Shown: in pieces, positions 33,840 through 42,200 of the stretch | Layout of the letters: each line of letters starts with the position of its first letter | How positions within the stretch are numbered: position 1 is the first letter of the stretch | Origin: Symbiodinium natans | Taxonomy: Eukaryota > Sar > Dinophyceae > Suessiales > Symbiodiniaceae | Length of the DNA stretch: 56,870 bases | Reading direction: 5' to 3' | NCBI GenBank assembly: GCA_905221605.1 | Contig: CAJNDS010000396.1 | Coordinates: 92,501 to 149,370 of the forward strand | Translations under genes and position numbers: made by a program | The notes under the pieces: generated by a model | Seen by the model: the letters and a program-made list of their open reading frames with translations, nothing else | What the model was told of the DNA's origin: nothing | The model's database searches: none

Positions 33840-34850
33840 TTTTCAGGGCTAAATCTCTAAACCCCTATCGGTTCAGGTTTAAGTCTTATAAAAAGAGAGG
33901 CACTGAAACCCTATAGGGTTTAAGGCTTCAAGCCGATAGGGTTTAGGGTTAAACCTGAACCTGAACCTTTAGATCCATAGGGTTTCAAGGTTAAGCAATT
34001 ACACCTAAACCCTTAACCTTTAATCCTATACAGTTATTAGGTTTGAAGATTTTAAGATCTAGGTATTTAAACCTAAGCCCATAGAGTTTAAACCTAACCC
34101 TAAACCTGCACCCTTTAGGGTCAGAACCCGAAAAGCCTATAGGGCTCTACAAGGCTGAAAAGTTTTAACCGCATAGGCGCTGAAGGTATACATGCCCAGA
34201 CCTTAGGTTTTCAAACCTTTAAATCCCATAAAGTCTAAAAGTTTAGGGTTTTTCAAGGTATCTCTAAAGCCCTCACGGGGTTAACCCGATAGGGTTTAAA
34301 CCCTATAGGCCTATAGGGCTCAACAGTTTAGGGCTTTAGGTTTAGGCATTGCCTATAGGATTAGAGCCTGAAAAACCCTATCAGGCTTGAGGCTTAATTC
34401 CCTAAACCTAAAATCCCACATGGTTTTGCCTCTGTTTATGGGGCTTGGTGGAAATGCAAAGAATAAGCAGAATAAGTACCCACACCATGTATCGGATTCA
34501 AAAGTTTAGGGGTCTTAAAGGTTCATAAGCCCATGGAGATAAACCGTAAGGGCTTACGGCTTAGGCAGTTGAATCTAAATCCCAAGCCCTTTTGGATCAG
34601 AACCCTGAAAGCCTATGGGGCTCTAAAAGCCTCAAAGGTTGTAGCCCTATAGGCTCTGAAGGTATACATGCCCAGACCTTAGTTTTGCAAACCTTTAAAT
34701 CCCAAAAAGTTCATCTCTAAAGCCCTCACGGGGTTAGCCCGATAGGGTTTAAACCCTATGTACCCTATAGGCCTATAGGGTTCACATGTTATGGTTTAAG
34801 GTTGAGGCAATACCTTTAGGATTAGAACCTTATAACCCTGTGTACGACTC
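33840..34850. repeat. Degenerate telomere-like CCCTATAGGGTTT tract with internal duplication
   Basis: Variants of CCCTAAA, CCCTATAGGG and TTTAGGGTTT on both strands fill about 1 kb, with many short palindromes (for example CCTATAGG and GGGTTTAAACCC). Part of it is tandemly duplicated: a segment running from CAGAACCC through GAAGGTATACATGCCCAGAC and CTAAAGCCCTCACGGGGTTA to CCTATAGGCCTATAGGG lies at about 34122-34380 and again at about 34598-34842, giving a period near 480 bp. Very few open frames exist. No gene is seen. Confidence 0.85.
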
Positions 34851-34859
34851 ACCTTTACG

Positions 34860-35340
34860 TACTATTTGATGGTTCTGTTTCCCCTTTTAAAGCTTCAAAG
34901 ATTTTAAAGAATTTACAAAGACCCTTCAATTCTTGAAAACCCTGTAAACTCCTTAAAATACTCTGGCTTTCAACTGTTTAAGGATGTTAAGGAATGTAAA
35001 AGGCCACTTAGATACTTTAAAATCCGTAAAATTTTGAAAAAAATTAAATAATTTGGGAAATGCCCGGCCCTTTGAATTATTAAAATCCGTACATTCCTTC
35101 AAATCCTTGAAATTTTGAAACAAAATAGTTATTTTGGGAAACGTCCCGGCCCATTTAAATACTCTAACTATGGTTTCAGCACCTCTAGGGCTACAGCCTT
35201 CTAATCTTTAGAGCCCTCAAGGGTTTTTAGGGTTCTGACCCTCAAGGGTTTCGGGTATTGCTTAAGGCTTAGACCCTACAGGGCTAAACCCTATAGAGCT
35301 AACCCCGTCAGGGTATTAGAGATAGTCTCCGGGGAGCCCT
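34860..35340. repeat. AT-rich segment with imperfect ~85-bp tandem copies
   Basis: AAAATCCGTA, AAATTTTGAAA, TTTGGGAAA and CCCGGCCC recur in the same order at about 35017-35070 and 35083-35155. A resumed block of AGGGTTTT/CCCTATAG telomere-like words follows at 35160-35330. Confidence 0.7.
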
Positions 35341-35366
35341 AAGGCTTTGGATTGAACTTCAAAACT

Positions 35367-35820
35367 CGGGACCCTGGATTCAAGATCCCGGGGAAACTTT
35401 TCCCTGGAACCTTGAATCCTGAATCTCGAATCCCGGAGTATTGAAGTTCAATGCTCCGGATTGAAGTTCAATACTCCGGGGTTCAAGATTCAAGATTGAG
35501 GGTTCCAGGGAAAAGTTTCCCCGGGATCTTGAATCCAGGGTCCCGAGTATTGAAGTTCAATACTTCGGGACCCTGGATTCAAGATCCCGGGGAAACTTTT
35601 CCCTGGAACCTTGAATCTTGAATCTTGAACCCCGGAGTATTGAACTTCAATCCGGGATCTTGACTCCAGGGTCCCGAGTATTGAAGTTCAATACCCCGGA
35701 TTGAAATTCAATACTTCGGGACCCTGGATTCAAGATCCCGGGGAAACTTTTCCCGGGAACCTTGAATCTTGAATCTTGAATCCCGGAGTATTGAAGTTCA
35801 ATCCGGAGCATTGAACTTCA
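35367..35820. repeat. Array of alternating inverted copies, ~75-80 bp unit
   Basis: The unit contains GGGACCCTGGATTC, AAGATCCCGGGGAAACTTTT, CCCTGGAACC, repeated CTTGAATC and GGAGTATTGAAGTTCAA. It appears forward at about 35367-35443, inverted at about 35475-35553, forward at about 35566-35640, as a partial inverted copy at about 35651-35678, and forward at about 35717-35803. Alternating orientation means that neighbouring copies can pair into long hairpins. The array ends about 125 bp from the retrotransposon insertion site. No coding potential is seen. Confidence 0.88.
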
Positions 35821-35941
35821 ATACTCCTTGTCCCTCATCGTGCTTGACCATTGAGGCCTTGAAATTTAAGTACACTATGCACTCTAGAAACGTCTCTAGA
35901 GGTGTAGTATAAACATACAGATAATCAACCAGATATAAATA

Positions 35942-35946
35942 AAGGA
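35942..35946. repeat. Target-site duplication, left copy (AAGGA)
   Basis: AAGGA directly precedes the left LTR and is repeated directly after the right LTR at 47763-47767. Five bases is the usual Ty1/copia duplication size. A 6-bp reading (AAGGAA) is possible if the LTR boundary is moved by one base. Confidence 0.85.
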
Positions 35947-36172
35947 AGTTAAGTGAGCCCCAAACACAGGAGGGAGGTGATCCCAAGGGAAGAGGCAACA
36001 GACGAAACCTCAACCCAACCTGAACAGAAAGGGGCTTCACTACAAGACTGTGTCTTTTCCGTCTTGAGCCAAAGATGTCGGTGAAGTCGGACCTGGGCAA
36101 GTGAGACACACTAGTCTTACAGGTTGCTAAGGGCTACCCTGAAGGGGGCTCGGGAGTCGTGTTCTTTTAACT
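35947..36172 (-). repeat. 3' LTR (226 bp)
   Basis: Identical over its full length to 47537-47762. It begins AGTTAA and ends TTAACT on the plus strand, so the termini are short inverted repeats, but they are not the TG...CA of most LTRs. In the sense direction it contains TTTGGCTCAAG (36063-36073), the last 11 bases of the dinoflagellate spliced leader. Confidence 0.96.
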
Positions 36173-36183
36173 CCCCCCTCTCC
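36173..36183 (-). promoter_or_regulatory. Polypurine tract
   Basis: On the element's sense (minus) strand, GGAGAGGGGGG lies immediately upstream of the 3' LTR. This is the expected position and composition of the plus-strand DNA primer. Confidence 0.88.
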
Positions 36184-36277
36184 GGAGTCTTCCCGGAGGG
36201 TGCCCGTTGAGACTACACCTTCCTCTGACTTGTCTTCTTAAATTCTCCAATGGAAAGAACCACTGGAAAAACATGCT

Positions 36278-39200
36278 CTATGTACATGGTGCGCCAGCGG
36301 CAGCACCCTGTGCATGCTGAGTCTTTGGGCCAGACCCAGGCTTCAAGTGCAAGTCCCTTATGTCGACAAGGACCTCTGGCAACTTTTGTCTTATGCCTAG
36401 TAGCTTAAGGGCATTATCCCATTTGTTAGGAGGAAGAGCTTTGGTGAAGATATCTGCGGCTTGCAGATTTGTGTCAACGTAAGTTAGCTCAACGTCTTCC
36501 TGGTCAAGCTGTTCGGCAATGCTACCCAGGTTGACCTTATGGGTACGCTGGATGTGCCTTAGCTTAGGGGAATAACCTTTCTTAGCTACTATGATGGTGG
36601 CTTGGTTGTCTTCGTGGATGACAAGCCTTATGCCATCCTGGCCCAGGAGGGTTTGCCAGAGTTGCAATGCCGGGAGGCCTTCGGAGAAGAGCGAGTGTGC
36701 TAAGCTCACTATCTCTGACTCAGTAGTGCTTCGTGAAGTTGACGTCTGTCGCTTGCAAACCCATGCCAAAGGAAAGAAGGAGTTAGGACCTTTGAGGACA
36801 AGGTACCCCCCTGAAGTGGACTTGGCATCCACTTTTTCCCCAGCGAAATCGGCATCAACGTAGAGCGCAAGATGCAGCTCCCCTGGGTTGTCCTGGACGG
36901 TTCCGACCAACCGATGGGTTTTGGTGGAATTGATGTAACAGATCAAGCGATGGAGTTGCTTGTCGTTGTTACGCGTCCAGGACTGAACCCGTGTTGCCAG
37001 ATCTCCTATGGGCTTGATGATGTCAGGCCTTGCTAGCCTGCCAAGCCACAGAGCCTTCATGAGGATTTTGCAAGCATTTGGAGCGAGCTCGCCCGTGACT
37101 TCGTCGTCTGAAGGGACAAGGCTTCCTTCTGGACAGAACGGTGTTTGGGCGGCTTTGAGGCTCTTTGTACCGGTGATGCCAGTGTAAAGATCTACGGTCT
37201 GTTGCGCATAATCATACATGTCGAGAACAACGGCTCCTTTTAACGCGCCTAGGGCAGCGTTCTCTGAACTCTCGGCTGGTGCGTTGATGACATAATGATT
37301 GCGACCAAGGATCCTATATACTGGCTCGGGAGGTTCAACGTCAACGAGGGAACAGAGCTTCTCCCAGAAGGGTTGGTGATGCTCTTGTGGTCCTGACAAC
37401 GTCAGGTCGTCGACGTATGTTGAAAGCAACAATTGAGTCTCTGGGAACCAGAAGTTGCCGGGGTACTCTTGGAGCTCGTAACCCCCCAAACCCTGAAGAA
37501 CCTCCTTAAGATGTTTCTCCCACAGACCACCGGCTTCGGGATGTCCGTACAGCGCCCTTAGCAGCAGCACGACCGGGCGGACGAAGCGCTCGCGCCACCA
37601 TGTAGGGCGGAGTTCTGGTGGCAACTCTATCCAAGTCTGGAACTTGGATTTTAGGAGTGCCTGAACGTAAGCCTTGATGGCGTCGGCTGCCGAGGACTGA
37701 TTGCCGGGTAGTGCGCCATATGCCAAGCAGGCATTAAGACCCTGTACAGAGGTAGGGTTGGCCCCAAGCTCTCTGTACACGGCGGCAGCACCCTCTTCGT
37801 CCTTAGCGCAATCGCCGCGGTACACAATACGGCCCTTCATCTTTTGAAGGTGCTGAGCAAGCTCCCAAAACTTAATGGACGCAATGCTCATTAGCTTGCC
37901 GAAGTGTACCTTTGCTCCAGTGCGGCGGGCCTCGGACTGGACATCCCGGTACTCCCGAGGATTTGTCTCGTCCCATACGGGAACTGCTCTTAGGCCGTCT
38001 GCTTCGGCGCGAATTGCTTCTAGCGCTTGCGGTGAAGCGAGCATTTCGGCCCTGGACAAGAGCTTTGTGACTAAGGCATTCACCTCGGGGGCACTAGATG
38101 GGGATTTAGGAAGGTCGCAGACTTGGCATATTAGGGCGTTCAGGTCGACTATCTCTGTGAGAAGTTCATGGGCCTTTTCATCGCCCTCTAGTGCGACTGC
38201 AAGGTCTTCAAGACCGGCAAGGGAGGAAACATGCTTAAGTTCTTGCTCCTTTTGCCTGTGCTCATTGTCAGTGGTGCAGGGGATGACAGGCATCGCAGGG
38301 ATGACCTTGCGCTTGAGACTCGGATTCAAAGCATAAGCTATGAGCTCACACATTGATTGCGTGTAGAAGCCAGTTTTCTCGAGAACCTTGCCTCTAGGCT
38401 TTGCGTGGTCCTTGGGGCCATGGTTGCAATGGAGACCAGAAAAGGACTTTACGATTGCATCTGACGTGGTCATTAAGCGCCAAGGCTTCTTGACCGGCTG
38501 CTGTTCTTGACCTACAACCCCAAGTCTACACCCATCGAAGTTAACCTCTCGAAAACAAGGGTGCTTCTTAAAGAAAGCTTGGACATCGGCTCTCTTCCAC
38601 GAGTCCGAGTTGCGCGGCCACTCGAAAGTGACGTCTGCACCACACGCAAGGGCAGTTTCTGCGTGGGAGGCAAACTTAGAAAACAAACGCTGAGAAGCTT
38701 TGACCTTTAGCCTAAGCTTGGTGCGGTATGTGTCACCGTGCTGACTAAGCCCGACCCTGTGCCATGGACAACCTGATGTGCAGGGAAGTGAGGCCCACAA
38801 ATGCGAGTTGGGGCACGCCTTCAACTGAACATGAAGCTGTTCTGCCACAACGGGGTCAGAGACGTTAAGTGTGTTTTCGCTTAGTCTCACGTGAGGGACG
38901 CCAAGCTCGGCATGAACTCTTCCAAGCATAGAGTGCTCGGAACACGCGTATTCAAAACACGTTGTCAGCTTGCTTCCCTTAGCTGCTCGTTTTCTATGCC
39001 TTTTGTTCTTGACGCGCGGCTTTCCAAAGCATGGCAAGGGAGCGGGCATGCCGAAGACTGGGACGCCACTACGGTATCCGCAGGTAGCTTCAGTGAGCAC
39101 GGTCCTTGTAGCTGAACTTGGAGGGAGCGCAGCGCCGGAGGCCACGATTAGTGGAGGTGAAGACGCAGAGGCAGGTGAGGGAGCAGGTTCCTCTGAAGCT

Positions 39201-42200
39201 GGCGGTGCCACAGCGCTTTCAGCAGCTGCCTCAAGGAGATTGTCTGCGACAGCCTCGAGGCTAGGGTCGGCCCCAAGAACCTCTAGGCTTTCAGCGACAG
39301 CCTGCGCCTTGCTTACTGCCTTCTTAGCCTGTGCCTCCTCGCGTTCTGTGCTTACCAGCTTGGCAAAACGCTCGCGGCAAACTTCGATATGCTTGACTGC
39401 CTTACCTCTACATGCTTTACAACCAGGAGTTTCCCCAAAGCGAATTATTCGCTCGACAGTTATGTAGACCCCTTTAACTTTAGGATCCCTTTTGAAAGGA
39501 GCTGGGGCCTCACCTGTTGGAGGAAAGGGAACCTCGCGAACGGGGAAGTCTGGGAGTGCAGAGCGCGCGGCAGGACCTTCAAGGACTGTGCCGTCCACAA
39601 GTGCCTTGCGCGTGGCATTTGCAAGAGGGAAGATGGGCTCGCCCTCTTCGACAAATAATTCAGGTTCAGGAACATCAATGACGCTGACTTCTCGCTTGTT
39701 GCGGAAAGCATGGTAATCGAGTACGCGAGTGACTCCGCGGTACCTCATACCAGCATCAATTCGCCATCCAAGGAACAAGGCTGGTGACATGTTGGGCTCT
39801 AACGTTAGCTTGGAAAGTTTTGTCCTATACCAAACTAGCTGGCCAAAACAAAGCCTCATCCCTGAGAAGGGTTCCTTTGTCAAGGCTTCCCACTGAGTGA
39901 CACCTGTTCCGGTGTTTGCAGTCCTATCAAAGGACAAGGACAAGCACGCGAACGGGAATGAGTAAGTGTGAAAGTCATAGGGCAAACCGCTTTGCAAGTG
40001 AATGGCTCTACAACACTCTTTCTCTTCTCTCACGTCTCGCTCTAGCGCCGCGTTGTGCGGCCACCTATTAGGGAGAGAGGTGTCGGGGATTAAGCCTACT
40101 TCCTCGGCTGCTGTCTTTAGCTCGCCTGCTTCATCCATTTTGATGAGACAGGTGGGTGCAAGCTCGGAGGCCTTGAGGCCCATGAAGTGGCGGTAGTTGC
40201 GTGCATGCTGCTGTGCGCCACGGCGCGTCATAGGATACGCAATCCTAGCGCCTGAGAAGACATCCCTAATGACGTGGTGTGACTTAACCCCCCCTGTTCC
40301 TATACCTCGATGGTCGTCTCCTTTCGCGAGGATGACGTCATCAGTGGCAAGTTGCTGAAAGGAAGCAGTGGGAACGTCAATCAGGTCATCAGCCTTCCCA
40401 TCCGGCTTGCGAGCGATACGCATGGAGGTCGTCTTTGCGACATGGCAGATTTTGCAGAAAGGATTCTTTGGAAAGTGAGTGCGCAAGTGCTTTGCAGAGG
40501 TGGCCTCAGTTCTGAGAGCCTCTTCACGGGAAGGCTCTTCTGGCTGTGCATGAGGTGGCGCGCCAACGGCTGCGCCCTCTGCAGGTGCAGGCTCCGGAGG
40601 GAGGCCTGCTTCGGCGCGGACTCGGGCAACTTCTTTTGACATGTCTGCACTGCCATCAAGCGCTAGCAAATCTTGAATGGCGTGTTCAGGCAAGTCGGGA
40701 GATGGTTCTTCGGCAGCTGACTCACCTTCAGCGCCTATGCCAAAAAGCTGCTCTCTGGTCTCTTCTGCAAGTGCATTTGCGTCTACAATGTGGGCATCTT
40801 CGTCGCTATCTCCGATCTCTGTCGGTTCATACCCCTCTGGAGGAGGTATCTCGCCGATAGACACTGCATCGTCTTCCGCTGGAGCGGGAGAAGCGGAGGC
40901 AACGACAGGACTTAGGCTGGAGGAGGAAGGGTAAACGGTGGGCTTGAGCTCTTCGTCAAACTGAGGAACGTACTCTACAACCCTTGTGGCGTTTATCCTA
41001 GCCTTCCTAGGGACTTTGAGCCTACACCTGTGTACGTCTTGCTTTGGCACGAGGTACGGCTGGCTTTCCCTAGGATCCCAAACGAAGAGAGAGCCTTCGT
41101 CGAGGACGGCCTTTCCAACAGAGAATGCGGGAGGACACTCTTTGAGGACATAGACCTGCTCGGCGCTTGGGAGGATACGGCTACCCTCGAACGCAACGCT
41201 GTGAGTGCCTTCTCGCGCCCCGCCTCCAGTTGCAAAACCAACAGGCGTGTCGGTCTTGCGGACGCACGCGAGCGCCCTGGAGGACAAAGCTTGTCTGCCT
41301 ATGAGATGCCTGCCGGCTGCGGTATCCCAAAGCCACGTGACTTTGTTGTCACTGGGAACGTGCATGGGCATTGCGCTGAGGAGTGGAGCTGTCGCGGCGT
41401 TGGCCTTTGCCTTAGCTTTCGGCTTCGCTTTTGCTAATGACTTTGGTTTAGGACCCTTATACTTGTTGTTGTCGTCATGGAGGAAGGGGCACGGACTGCC
41501 CTTGCACGCACCATACGCATAAAACATGCATGGGGTCTTCGCCTTCTCAGCGTCGGACATTTGACTGGCACGGCGGACCTGTTCGGACCTAGGTGTGGTG
41601 TTCCCATCGCCGCCCTTGTTCCCACCGCCGCGAGTACCCCTAGGGGTGCCGTTGCGTGGGGTGCCATTGCCCTTGCCCTTGCCACCTTTGGGAGTAGCAG
41701 CAGGGTTTGCCGGGACTTCCTCGCTGCCCTTTGCCTTCTTCTTCTTCTTTTCCTTTTTGGGCTTTCCATCAGGCTTGGCTGGAGCAGCCGGTGTGGTCGG
41801 AGGGGCAGGATTCGCAGGAGTCCTGGCGTCCTGACCTTTTGACGTCGACGTCAAAACCTCGGGTTTGCCCTGAAGGTTCTTATCGAACTCGTTCCTGTTG
41901 ACCTTTTGCTGGTGCAACTCGAGAACGATGTCGACCCGATTCCACAGCCACTTGCAGGTTCTCCTGTGTGACCCCGGCCTAGCTTCCCGAGCTTTCTCAA
42001 TTTTGGGCTTGAGCGCGTTGTTCTTATCAAGCTCATCTATGAGATGATTGAACATTGTGCTTTCTTTGGGAAGCTCATCTACGGGAATGGTGGCAAGTAC
42101 ATACTGATACTTGTCGCGAAATGCTTCAAGATGATGCGGACCATCCCCGGCAAGCCTAATGTTGAGGAGGTTGCGTTCGCCTAGCATACCTATACGGTCA

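Noticed and set aside
35798-36109. Peptide-coding frame within the LTR (also 47397-47699)
   Set aside because: It begins at a non-ATG codon and is present in both LTRs only because the LTRs are identical; no function is evident.
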